NCBI RefSeq assembly: GCF_036013645.1
Contig: NZ_CP107869.1
Span: 5,084,001-5,148,000, forward strand
Direction of reading: 5' to 3'
Length of the DNA stretch: 64,000 bases
From: Streptomyces sp. NBC_00490
Lineage (GTDB): Bacteria > Actinomycetota > Actinomycetes > Streptomycetales > Streptomycetaceae
How positions within the stretch are numbered: the first letter of the stretch is position 1; the number at the start of each line of letters is the position of its first letter. Below, one piece after another: positions 35,843 through 43,597 of this stretch. The position numbers and the translations under genes are program-made. The notes beneath the pieces were generated by a model that searched no databases, had not been told where the DNA came from, and saw only the letters and a list, made by a program, of their open reading frames with translations.

Positions 35843-36384
35843 GAGCGGCCTCCTCGGGAGAACCGAACCTTCTCGGTTCTTTCCTCTAAATTCTGCACCT
35901 TGACCCGCGTTGCCCGAAATGGCGGACGCGAGTCGAGTCGGTTATAGGACGAACGGCTTGTCCTCGGCACTACAACTACACCATCTGTCCAGCCTCGTCG
36001 GCCAAACCGATGGAATTGCCCCCCAGGTGTTCATCGGCGACAGAGGCCGATGGACCATGCCATAGCGGACAGTCACGCCACTGTGACGATCAGTCACAGA
36101 GCGATCAGGAGTCACCAGACCCCCCAAAGCGGAACCTCCCCCGGGCCCCTTGTCCTATTTTGGCATGAGGAGGGGGAAGAGATGCAAGAGCCGGGTACGT
36201 GCGGTCCGTCACGCTTGACACACAGTGAGGCGTACGCCCGGATCGGGACCTACGTCCCTTGTTGGCGGAGCATCAGGGGAAACTTGGTGACACCTTGACC
36301 GAGGACGAAACCCCAAAACGGGCGTCAGGTCAAACGCCAGTTCGTGACCAAAGTGACCCAGGGCACACTCAGTTCACGGAACAC
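35843..36384. other. bldC upstream region
   Basis: A 542-bp gap between the divergently read bldC start and the end of a convergently placed hypothetical gene. It is AT-richer than its surroundings near 35870-36180 and holds the bldC promoter and the dyads at 36072-36099. A 38-codon open frame at 36182-36298 has a good ribosome binding site but no recognisable product. Confidence 0.5.
36072..36099. promoter_or_regulatory. Nested GTCAC/GTGAC inverted repeats upstream of bldC
   Basis: GTCAC-N6-GTGAC (36072-36087) overlaps CTGTGAC-N5-GTCACAG (36081-36099), giving three regularly placed half-sites. The second dyad resembles a CRP-type TGTGA...TCACA site but with a 7-base instead of 6-base spacer. 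It lies ~240 bp before the bldC start. Confidence 0.4.
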
Positions 36385-37227
36385 CTAGTTCGCGGAGCGC
36401 CGGTCCCGCACCGACCGCCACCGCTCCACGAGCCGTGCGTACGCCTCTCCCGCGGCCGCCCCGTCACCGATCCGCAGGGCCTCGATCCCCGCGGCCACGT
36501 CGGCCGCCGAGTGGTCGTCCTCGAGCTCGCCGGGCGGCAGGGTGTGCACCAGACCGCCGTAGTCCAGCTCGACGTGCGAGCGCGGGTGGAACTCCTCCAG
36601 CCAGCGCCCCACGTCCACCAGACCGTCGGTGAGCGGCCCCTCGTCGACGGTGTCCTTCAGGGTCCGCAGGGCCCGCGCCACCCGCCGCCGGGCCTGCACC
36701 ATCGGCGTCCGGTAGCGCAGCGTCGGCGGGATCTCGCCCGAGCCCTTGTCGAAGGACCGCTCCTCGTCGGCCACCAGCACGAACCAGTGCAGCGGCACCT
36801 GCCAGGTCGAGGTGCGGATCCAGGGCCGGGCGTCGGGGTTGCGGACCAGCCAGCGCTCGTGGTCCTGGGCCGCCTGGCGCCGTAGGACCTCCGGCAGCAC
36901 CGCGTCCAGGACCGGCTTCGGCAGCTCCTCGGGCAGCTCCTGGAGCGCCAGCCAGCCACGCAGCCGGGTCCGCCAGGGACAGACGCAGACCACCCCGTCC
37001 ACGTCCAGCACGAACGCGTCGGCGCTCTCGTGCACCGGCACCGGGATCGGCGGGGTGGGCAGCAAGTCGGCCAGGGAGCGGCGCAGTTCGTCCTGGTACG
37101 AGGGGCGGTCGGGGCGGCGGGCGTAGCGCGTCCAGTGGCCGCGCTCCGGCTCCGGGAAGGCCGCCAGCGGCTCGTACACGCGCAGATAGGTCGCGTACGG
37201 GACGACCACCGAGGACACCTTGGGCAC
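36385..37227 (-). CDS. Conserved actinobacterial hypothetical protein
   Basis: The protein is 280 aa, hydrophilic, with no signal peptide or membrane helix. Visible conserved features are a [19 protein letters not shown]-terminus, a central [11 protein letters not shown] and a [17 protein letters not shown] segment. I do not recognise a named domain; a soluble enzyme or adaptor is possible. GTG 37227 has GGAGGG about eight bases upstream and starts the conserved part; the longer in-frame start at 37278 is not needed. The gene lies between bldC and valine dehydrogenase, is divergent from the latter and shares its ~220-bp promoter region. Confidence 0.7.
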   Translation of the reverse strand: MPKVSSVVVPYATYLRVYEPLAAFPEPERGHWTRYARRPDRPSYQDELRRSLADLLPTPPIPVPVHESADAFVLDVDGVVCVCPWRTRLRGWLALQELPEELPKPVLDAVLPEVLRRQAAQDHERWLVRNPDARPWIRTSTWQVPLHWFVLVADEERSFDKGSGEIPPTLRYRTPMVQARRRVARALRTLKDTVDEGPLTDGLVDVGRWLEEFHPRSHVELDYGGLVHTLPPGELEDDHSAADVAAGIEALRIGDGAAAGEAYARLVERWRSVRDRRSAN

Positions 37228-37449
37228 GCCTGCTCCCTCCCCCGCCCACTGCCAGGAAAACCTGCGGAACCCGCCCACAAACGAGCGGGAAATCTATGCA
37301 AATCGTCCCACGGACGCACTCCGCCGGTAGGTGATCCTGAGCACGGCGCCGTAGGCAGCGGCACCCAGGCTCTAATCTCATGCTCACAGCGCCCGCCACC
37401 CTTACGGGAGCTGGTCCCAACCGCCGCTCTTTACCCAGGAGTCACCACA

Positions 37450-38547
37450 GTGACCGACGTATCAGCCGGCGTCCTGCACACCCTGTTCCACTCGGACCAG
37501 GGCGGTCATGAGCAAGTCGTGCTCTGCCAGGACCGTGCCAGCGGCCTCAAGGCCGTCATCGCCATCCACTCCACCGCGCTGGGCCCCGCGCTCGGCGGCA
37601 CGCGCTTCTACCCGTACGCGACCGAGGAGGAGGCCGTCGCCGACGCCCTGAACCTCGCGCGCGGGATGTCGTACAAGAACGCCATGGCCGGACTGGACCA
37701 CGGCGGTGGCAAAGCCGTGATCATCGGCGACCCGGACACCGTCAAGACCGAGGAGCTGCTGCTCGCCTACGGCCGGTTCGTGGCCTCGCTCGGCGGGCGC
37801 TACGTCACCGCCTGCGACGTCGGTACGTACGTGGCCGACATGGACGTCGTGGCGCGCGAGTGCCGCTGGACGACCGGGCGTTCCCCCGAGAACGGCGGCG
37901 CCGGCGACTCCTCCGTGCTGACGTCCTTCGGCGTCTACCAGGGCATGCGCGCCTCCGCCCAGCACCTGTGGGGCAGCCCCTCGCTGGCCGGGCGGAAGGT
38001 CGGCATCGCGGGCGTCGGCAAGGTCGGCCACCACCTGGTGGAGCACCTGCGGGCGGAGGGCGCCGAGGTCGTGATCACGGACGTGCGTGAGGAGGCCGTG
38101 GGGCGGATCCTCGCCGCGCATCCGACGGGTGTGACGGCCGTCGCCGACACCGCGACCCTGATCCGCGCCGAGGGCCTCGACATCTACGCCCCCTGCGCGC
38201 TCGGCGGCGCCCTCAACGACGACACCGTCCCGGCGCTGACCGCCAAGGTGGTCTGCGGCGCCGCCAACAACCAGCTCGCCCACCCGGGCGTGGAGAAGGA
38301 CCTCGCCGACCGCGGGATCCTCTACGCGCCGGACTACGTGGTGAACGCCGGCGGGGTCATCCAGGTCGCCGACGAACTGCACGGCTTCGACTTCGAGCGG
38401 TGCAAGGCGAAGGCGGCGAGGATCTACGACACCACGCTCGCCATATTCGCACGTGCGAAGGCCGACGGAATCCCGCCGGCCGCCGCGGCCGACCGGATCG
38501 CCGAGCAGCGGATGCACGAGGCGGCGGCGGCCCGCAGGGCGCGCTGA
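37450..38547 (+). CDS. vdh: Valine (Leu/Phe/Val) dehydrogenase
   Basis: The protein is 365 aa of the Glu/Leu/Phe/Val dehydrogenase superfamily. Catalytic lysines K76 and K88 lie in [18 protein letters not shown], and the NAD-binding Rossmann motif [11 protein letters not shown] at ~185-195. It oxidatively deaminates valine, leucine and isoleucine to 2-oxo acids, which feed branched-chain fatty acids and polyketide starter units in Streptomyces. The length and context (next to bldC) match S. coelicolor Vdh. GTG 37450 is the conserved start, with a -10-like TAATCT about 75 bp upstream. The gene ends in a region with an unusual nested hairpin. Confidence 0.95.
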   Translation: MTDVSAGVLHTLFHSDQGGHEQVVLCQDRASGLKAVIAIHSTALGPALGGTRFYPYATEEEAVADALNLARGMSYKNAMAGLDHGGGKAVIIGDPDTVKTEELLLAYGRFVASLGGRYVTACDVGTYVADMDVVARECRWTTGRSPENGGAGDSSVLTSFGVYQGMRASAQHLWGSPSLAGRKVGIAGVGKVGHHLVEHLRAEGAEVVITDVREEAVGRILAAHPTGVTAVADTATLIRAEGLDIYAPCALGGALNDDTVPALTAKVVCGAANNQLAHPGVEKDLADRGILYAPDYVVNAGGVIQVADELHGFDFERCKAKAARIYDTTLAIFARAKADGIPPAAAADRIAEQRMHEAAAARRAR

Positions 38548-38574
38548 TCGGGCGTCCGCGGCCCCCTGGCCGGT

Positions 38575-38621
38575 ACCCGCCGACGGGCACTTAGAGAGAA
38601 CTCTCACGTTCGTCGGCGGGT
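38575..38621 (+). terminator. Nested hairpin after vdh
   Basis: ACCCGCCGACG (38575-38585) pairs perfectly with 38611-38621; the 25-base loop contains a second small stem GAGAG/CTCTC. There is no U-run, so it may be a terminator or an mRNA-stabilising element. The other ~220 bp up to the DUF3073 gene hold nothing else I can name. Confidence 0.45.
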
Positions 38622-38843
38622 CGGCCGCCAAGAAGTGGTTAAAATCGCGGTTGACCAGCAGGGAAAGGGCACTCTGAGGGTCGAGGGTCCCGGCACGTAC
38701 TGCGGGCGACGTACCGTACGGGCGTGGGCTCAGGTACCGTGGAAGCCCTACGGACCGGTCTCTCTGCGGAGAGCCCGTTCCAGATCATGAACGCGTGTCA
38801 AGACTCTGGGGCCGTCGAGCCCCGTATCCGAGGGGGTCGAGCC

Positions 38844-39098
38844 ATGGGGCGCGGCCGGGCAAAGGCCAAGCAGACGAAGGTCGCCCGCCAGCTGAAGTAC
38901 AGCAGCGGCGGGACTGACCTCTCGCGTCTGGCCAATGAGCTGGGCGCTTCGACTTCGAACCAACCGCCGAATGGCGAGCCGTTCGAGGACGACGAGGACG
39001 AAGACGACCCGTACTCCCAGTACGCGGATCTCTATAACGACGACGATGAGGACGAGGACGACGAGTCCGGTCCCACGTCTCAACGCCGCGGCGCTTGA
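38844..39098 (+). CDS. DUF3073 family protein
   Basis: The protein is 84 aa. The N-terminus is basic (MGRGRAKAKQTKVARQLKYS), the centre holds a short TDLSRLANELGA helix, and the C-terminus is strongly acidic (DDEDEDDPYSQYADLYNDDDEDEDDE). This matches the DUF3073 family found in nearly all actinobacteria. The charge layout suggests a nucleic-acid or ribosome-associated role, but none is proven. ATG 38844 follows GAGGGGGTCGAGCC. The gene is convergent with purM and has a good terminator between them. Confidence 0.9.
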   Translation: MGRGRAKAKQTKVARQLKYSSGGTDLSRLANELGASTSNQPPNGEPFEDDEDEDDPYSQYADLYNDDDEDEDDESGPTSQRRGA

Positions 39099-39115
39099 CG
39101 CTCCAGCTGCGCTTC

Positions 39116-39153
39116 ACCCGGTCCGATGTGGTCCACACCACCGGACCGGGTTT
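39116..39153 (+). terminator. Terminator of the DUF3073 gene
   Basis: ACCCGGTCCG (39116-39125) pairs with CGGACCGGGT (39142-39151), followed by TTT. It stands between convergent genes and may also serve purM. Confidence 0.8.
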
Positions 39154-39197
39154 TGCGCTGCCGTCAGGATCTCCGCGGCGTCACGCTGTCGGGCGCT

Positions 39198-40265
39198 CTA
39201 GATCGAGTAGGTGCTGACCAGCTCGGCGCCCGTGGTGTGGTCGCCGCGCTCCGTGATCTCGCCGGCCACCCAGGCCTCGACCCCGCGGTCGGCCAGGGTC
39301 CTCAGCGCCACGTCGGCCGACTCCTCGGGGACGATGGCGATCATGCCGACGCCCATGTTGAGGGTCTTCTCCAGCTCCAGGCGCTCGACCTGACCCGTCC
39401 TGCCGACGAGGTCGAAGATCGGGTCCGGGGTCCAGGTGGAGCGGTCGACGATCGCGTGCAGCCCGTCCGGGATCACGCGGGCCAGGTTGGCCGCGAGACC
39501 GCCTCCCGTGACGTGGCTGTACGCGTGCACGTCGGTGGTGCGGGTGAGCGCCAGGCAGTCCAGCGAGTAGATCTTGGTGGGCTCCAGGAGCTCCTCGCCG
39601 AGAGTGCGGCCGAGCTCCTCGATCCGGGCGTCCAGGGACAGACCCGCCTCGTTCAGCAGGACGTGGCGGACGAGCGAGTACCCGTTCGAGTGAAGACCGG
39701 ACGACGCCATGGCGATGACCGCGTCACCCGTACGGATACGATCCGGGCCCAGCAGCCGGTCGGCCTCCACGACGCCCGTACCGGCGCCGGCGACGTCGAA
39801 GTCGTCCGGACCCAGCAGACCGGGGTGTTCGGCCGTCTCGCCGCCCACCAGGGCGCAGCCGGCGAGGACACAGCCCTCGGCGATGCCCTTGACGATCGCG
39901 GCGACCCGCTCGGGGTGGACCTTGCCGACGCAGATGTAGTCGGTCATGAACAGCGGCTCGGCACCGCACACCACGATGTCATCCATGACCATCGCGACCA
40001 GGTCGTGGCCGATCGTGTCGTAGACGCCCAGCTGGCGCGCGATGTCGACCTTCGTGCCGACGCCGTCGGTCGCGGAGGCGAGGAGGGGCCGCTCGTAGTT
40101 CTTGAGGGCGGAGGCGTCGAAGAGGCCGGCGAAACCGCCGAGGCCGCCGAGGACCTCGGGGCGCTGGGTCTTCTTCACCCACTCCTTCATGAGTTCTACG
40201 GCGCGGTCTCCCGCTTCGATGTCGACGCCCGCGGCTGCGTAGCTGGCACCAGTTGTCTCAGACAT
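39198..40265 (-). CDS. purM: Phosphoribosylformylglycinamidine cyclo-ligase (AIR synthase)
   Basis: The protein is 355 aa, the normal length. PurM closes FGAM to AIR with ATP in purine synthesis. Family motifs are present: SATDGVGTKVDIA for nucleotide binding, DDIVVCGAEPLFMTDY, the VGGETAEHPG loop and GLHSNGYSLVR. It is the second gene of a purF-purM pair read on the minus strand; 33 bp separate them, so co-transcription is likely. ATG 40265 is the conserved start. Confidence 0.97.
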   Translation of the reverse strand: MSETTGASYAAAGVDIEAGDRAVELMKEWVKKTQRPEVLGGLGGFAGLFDASALKNYERPLLASATDGVGTKVDIARQLGVYDTIGHDLVAMVMDDIVVCGAEPLFMTDYICVGKVHPERVAAIVKGIAEGCVLAGCALVGGETAEHPGLLGPDDFDVAGAGTGVVEADRLLGPDRIRTGDAVIAMASSGLHSNGYSLVRHVLLNEAGLSLDARIEELGRTLGEELLEPTKIYSLDCLALTRTTDVHAYSHVTGGGLAANLARVIPDGLHAIVDRSTWTPDPIFDLVGRTGQVERLELEKTLNMGVGMIAIVPEESADVALRTLADRGVEAWVAGEITERGDHTTGAELVSTYSI

Positions 40266-40298
40266 GACGGTGAGAACTTTCGTGTCGTACTGCAGGTA

Positions 40299-41828
40299 TT
40301 ACGGGCGACGGATCGCGTCGGCCGCCGCCGTGGCCGCCGGGCCGGCGGCCAGTTCGGTCTCCAGGAGCTGCTTGCCGAGCAGCTCGGGGTCCGGGAGCTC
40401 CATCGGGTACTCGCCGTCGAAGCAGGCGCGGCAGAGGTTCGGCTTGGCGATGGTGGTCGCCTCGATCATGCCGTCGAGGGAGATGTACGCCAGGGAGTCG
40501 GCGCCCAGCGAGACGCCGATCTCGTCGATGGTCATGCCGTTGGCGATGAGCTCGGCACGGGTCGCGAAATCTATGCCGAAGAAGCAGGGCCACTTCACGG
40601 GCGGGGAGGAGATCCGGATGTGGACCTCGGCCGCCCCGGCCTCGCGGAGCATCCGCACCAGGGCCCGCTGGGTGTTGCCGCGCACGATCGAGTCGTCGAC
40701 GACGACCAGGCGCTTGCCCTTGATGACTTCCTTCAGCGGGTTCAGCTTCAGACGGATGCCGAGCTGTCGGATCGTCTGCGAGGGCTGGATGAACGTACGA
40801 CCGACGTACGCGTTCTTCACCAGACCCGCGCCGAACGGGATTCCGCTCGCCTCCGCGTAACCGATCGCGGCCGGGGTGCCTGACTCCGGGGTCGCTATGA
40901 CCAGATCGGCCTCGACCGGGGCTTCCTTCGCCAGCTTGCGGCCCATCTCCACACGGGAGAGGTACACGTTGCGGCCGGCGATGTCGGTGTCGGGTCGGGC
41001 CAGGTACACGTACTCGAAGACACAGCCCTTGGGCTTTGCTTCCGCGAAGCGGGAGCTGCGCAGACCGTTCTCGTCGATGGCGATGAACTCGCCCGGCTCG
41101 ATCTCCCGGACGAAGCTCGCGCCGCAGATGTCGAGGGCGGCGCCCTCGGAGGCGACGACCCAGCCGCGCTCCAGCCGGCCGAGCACCAGCGGGCGGATGC
41201 CCTGCGGGTCGCGGGCGGCGTAGAGGGTGTGCTCGTTCATGAAGACGAGGGAGAACGCGCCGCGGACCTGGGGGAGGACCTTCGGGGAGGCTTCCTCGAT
41301 GGTCAGCGGCTTGCCGTCGTCGTCGACCTGGGCCGCGAGGAGCGCGGTGAGCAGGTCGGTGTCGTTGGTGGCGGCCACCCGGGTCGAGCGGCCGTTGGTG
41401 TCCTTGGGGAGGTCGGCGACCATCTCGGCGAGCTGCGCCGTGTTGACCAGGTTGCCGTTGTGGCCGAGCGCGATCGAGCCGTGCGCGGTGGCACGGAACG
41501 TCGGCTGGGCGTTCTCCCAGACAGAGGCGCCGGTGGTCGAGTAGCGGGCGTGACCGACCGCGATATGACCCTGGAGCGAACCGAGAGAGGTCTCGTCGAA
41601 GACCTGGGAAACGAGCCCCATGTCCTTGAAGACGAGGATCTGGGAGCCGTTGCTGACCGCGATACCCGCGGATTCCTGGCCCCGATGCTGGAGGGCGTAG
41701 AGCCCGAAGTAAGTGAGCTTGGCGACCTCTTCACCCGGGGCCCAGACCCCGAAGACGCCGCAAGCGTCCTGGGGGCCTTTCTCGCCGGGGAGCAGATCAT
41801 GATTGAGTCGACCGTCACCACGTGGCAC
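40299..41828 (-). CDS. purF: Amidophosphoribosyltransferase
   Basis: The protein is 509 aa. PurF catalyses the first committed step, PRPP plus glutamine to phosphoribosylamine. A 22-residue propeptide precedes the nucleophile Cys23 in QDACGVFG, which becomes the N-terminus after processing. The PRPP loop VVVDDSIVRGNT and the B-type Fe-S cysteines (WPCFFGID, NLCRACF) are present, so it is an iron-sulphur, B. subtilis-like enzyme. GTG 41828 lies only seven bases after a good -10 box, suggesting a near-leaderless mRNA. purM follows. Confidence 0.97.
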   Translation of the reverse strand: MPRGDGRLNHDLLPGEKGPQDACGVFGVWAPGEEVAKLTYFGLYALQHRGQESAGIAVSNGSQILVFKDMGLVSQVFDETSLGSLQGHIAVGHARYSTTGASVWENAQPTFRATAHGSIALGHNGNLVNTAQLAEMVADLPKDTNGRSTRVAATNDTDLLTALLAAQVDDDGKPLTIEEASPKVLPQVRGAFSLVFMNEHTLYAARDPQGIRPLVLGRLERGWVVASEGAALDICGASFVREIEPGEFIAIDENGLRSSRFAEAKPKGCVFEYVYLARPDTDIAGRNVYLSRVEMGRKLAKEAPVEADLVIATPESGTPAAIGYAEASGIPFGAGLVKNAYVGRTFIQPSQTIRQLGIRLKLNPLKEVIKGKRLVVVDDSIVRGNTQRALVRMLREAGAAEVHIRISSPPVKWPCFFGIDFATRAELIANGMTIDEIGVSLGADSLAYISLDGMIEATTIAKPNLCRACFDGEYPMELPDPELLGKQLLETELAAGPAATAAADAIRRP

Positions 41829-41835
41829 GTTCCCG

Positions 41836-41865
41836 AGTGTAGGCGAGGTCGACCACTGGTCCGAA
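41836..41865 (-). promoter_or_regulatory. Candidate purF promoter
   Basis: On the minus strand, -35-like TTCGGA (41860-41865) and -10-like TACACT (41836-41841) are 18 bp apart. The -10 ends seven bases before the GTG start. Confidence 0.45.
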
Positions 41866-41971
41866 TTGGGGATACGTGCCTTTGTTGCACCACCGGGCGG
41901 CGACCGCTTTGGCGGTTTTTTCGTTTTGGCTGGTCAGCGCGGTGGATCGACGGCCCTCCGGATATATGAGT

Positions 41972-41988
41972 GAGGTGTCGCACACCTC
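41972..41988 (-). terminator. Short terminator hairpin after the META lipoprotein gene
   Basis: GAGGTGT-CGC-ACACCTC, a perfect 7-bp stem immediately after the stop codon. On the minus strand it is followed by AT-rich ACTCATATATCC. Confidence 0.5.
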
Positions 41989-42441
41989 TCAGCCGGTGGA
42001 CTCGGGGGCCTCGGTCAGGCGCACGGTGTCTCCGCCCGCGGTGGTGAGCGTGAGGTGGTCGTCGGTGACGGCGGTCTTCAGGGCGCCGCCGACGAGGGTG
42101 TCGGAGAGGGTCCGCTCGAAGGTCATGACCGGCTTCTCGCAGGCCATCCTGGTGGTCGTGGCGTGGCTGAGCCGGATGGTGCCGTCCTCGGCGGTGGTGA
42201 CCTTGGCGTTGAAGTGGTTGCAGCCGTAGCTGCCGGCGGCCTTGCCGTCCTCCAACTCCACGTTCGCCCCGTCCGGCGCCTTGTGGGTCCTGCCGTCCAC
42301 GGTGACGCTGTCGACGCTCCAGTGGACGCCGGTGACGGGTTTCTCGGCGCCGACCGAACCGCTGCCCGCCTTGTCGGTGCCGCAGGCCGCGGCGAGCGGG
42401 AGCACGGTCAGGACCACGAGGATCAGTCGCTGTTTGTCCAT
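41989..42441 (-). CDS. META-domain lipoprotein
   Basis: The protein is 150 aa. A lipoprotein signal peptide (MDKQRLILVVLTVLP, lipobox LAAAC, Cys at residue 20) leads a META/HslJ-like beta domain: WSVDSVTVDGRT, YGCNHFNAKVT, and TTTRMACEKPVMTFE, with two Cys (in GCN and MAC) well placed for a disulphide. HslJ-type proteins are linked to heat and novobiocin stress, but their mechanism is unknown. It is the second gene of a possible pair with the mycothiol-type isomerase gene 49 bp upstream. Confidence 0.85.
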   Translation of the reverse strand: MDKQRLILVVLTVLPLAAACGTDKAGSGSVGAEKPVTGVHWSVDSVTVDGRTHKAPDGANVELEDGKAAGSYGCNHFNAKVTTAEDGTIRLSHATTTRMACEKPVMTFERTLSDTLVGGALKTAVTDDHLTLTTAGGDTVRLTEAPESTG

Positions 42442-42490
42442 GCCGATGGGACGGGAGGGACGGGGGACCGGTTCCTTGCCGGCGACCGGT

Positions 42491-43288
42491 TCACCCCATC
42501 AGGGGCAGCAACCCGCCGAGATCCGCCCGCTCCCCGCTGGCACTGACCTTCGCGTCCTCGATCGCCTCCGACCACGCCACCCGTCCCGTCGCGAGCCGGA
42601 TCCAGGTCAGCGGGTCGGTCTCCACGACGTTGGGCGGGGTGCCGCGGGTGTGCCGGAGCCCCTCGACGCACTGCACGACGGCGTACGGCGGGATCCGCAC
42701 CTCGGTCGAGCCGCCGGGGGCCTTCGCGGCGAGGGCGTCGGCGAGGAGGCGGGTGCAGGCGGCCAGGGCCTGACGGTCGTACGGGATGTCCAGGCCCGGC
42801 ACCGCGGCGTTCAGGTCGTCGGTGTGGACGACGAGTTCGACGGTGCGGGTGACCAGGTAGTCGGCGAGGGTCATGGCGCCGGTGCGGCTGCCGATGAGGC
42901 GGTCGCCGGGGGTCTGCGCGAGCTGGTGCGCGAAGCGGTCCTCGGTGTCGGCGTACAGGGCGTCGAGGTCGGGGTGGGCGGCGGCGAGGTCGCGGGTGCC
43001 GTCGTCGATGTCGTCCGCCCGGGGGGCGGTGGTGGAGGGCCACTCCAGGAGGGTCAGTGCGGGCTTCTCCGGCTCGTCGCGCTCCAGGCCGCGGCTGATG
43101 GCGTCGACGGCCATCGTGATGTGCGCGGCCAGCTCGCGGACGGTCCAGTCACCGAGGCGGGTGGGGCTCGCGAGCTGTTCCTCGCTCAGCGTGCCGACGG
43201 CCTGCCGTACGTGCCCGAACTGGGTGAGCACCGCGGTGCGGATCTTCGCGGGGTCGTAGGTGCGGGCGCGCTTCTTGGCCGGTGGCAT
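42491..43288 (-). CDS. Maleylpyruvate isomerase-like / DinB-fold protein
   Basis: The protein is 265 aa. The N-terminal half is a DinB-like four-helix bundle of the MDMPI type with RLGDWTVRELAAHITMAVD, including a metal-ligand His; the second half resembles a sterol-carrier-like (SCP2) domain. This family includes mycothiol-dependent isomerases and transferases that detoxify thiol-reactive compounds. A second conserved His lies in TVELVVHTDDL. The physiological substrate is unknown. ATG 43288 has no better in-frame alternative. The dispersed repeat copy 3 lies just upstream. Confidence 0.85.
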   Translation of the reverse strand: MPPAKKRARTYDPAKIRTAVLTQFGHVRQAVGTLSEEQLASPTRLGDWTVRELAAHITMAVDAISRGLERDEPEKPALTLLEWPSTTAPRADDIDDGTRDLAAAHPDLDALYADTEDRFAHQLAQTPGDRLIGSRTGAMTLADYLVTRTVELVVHTDDLNAAVPGLDIPYDRQALAACTRLLADALAAKAPGGSTEVRIPPYAVVQCVEGLRHTRGTPPNVVETDPLTWIRLATGRVAWSEAIEDAKVSASGERADLGGLLPLMG

Positions 43289-43385
43289 GTGATCAAGCCT
43301 AGGCGGGGCGGTGGTGCGAGGTGGCGTGCATCGAGGATCTCGCGGTGGTGGGGGTTGCGGGCGTCGTGCGGGCGCGCCCTCGGTT

Positions 43386-43519
43386 TCCTCGCCCTCGCCG
43401 CCCCTACCCGTCCCGTCCTCCAGGGGCGTGCCGCCCCTTCGACCCCGCCCCCAGGGGGCTCCGCCCCCTGGACCCCCATCGGCCCGAAGGGCCTCGTCCT
43501 CAAACGCCGGACGGGCTGA
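43386..43519 (+). repeat. Dispersed intergenic repeat, copy 3
   Basis: Same family as 2699-2801 and 8492-8619. It has CGCCCCTACCCGTCCC, then a long hairpin region (CCAGGGGGCTCCGCCCCCTGG), and the tail GGCCTCGTCCTCAAACGCC plus GGACGGGCTGA, ending 27 bp before the purL terminator. All three copies point in the same direction. Confidence 0.75.
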
Positions 43520-43546
43520 GGTGGGCAGAAGTCAACACGAGTGAAT

Positions 43547-43571
43547 GCCCCGGCCGTTGGACGGCCGGGGC
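43547..43571 (-). terminator. Terminator of the purSQL operon
   Basis: Perfect 11-bp stem GCCCCGGCCGT with a three-base loop (43558-43560) against 43561-43571, 27 bp after the purL stop. Confidence 0.75.
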
Positions 43572-43597
43572 CTTCAACTCCGTGTGCACGAAAGGCT

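Noticed and set aside
36182..36298. A 38-codon plus-strand frame with a strong ribosome binding site (GAGGAGGGGGAAGAG) upstream of bldC
   Set aside because: Too short and no recognisable similarity; kept only as a possibility because the ribosome binding site is good.
41905..41925. Terminator-like ACCGC/GCGGT followed by six T on the plus strand upstream of purF
   Set aside because: The stem is only five pairs and no plus-strand gene ends there; it may be chance or antisense control but cannot be supported.
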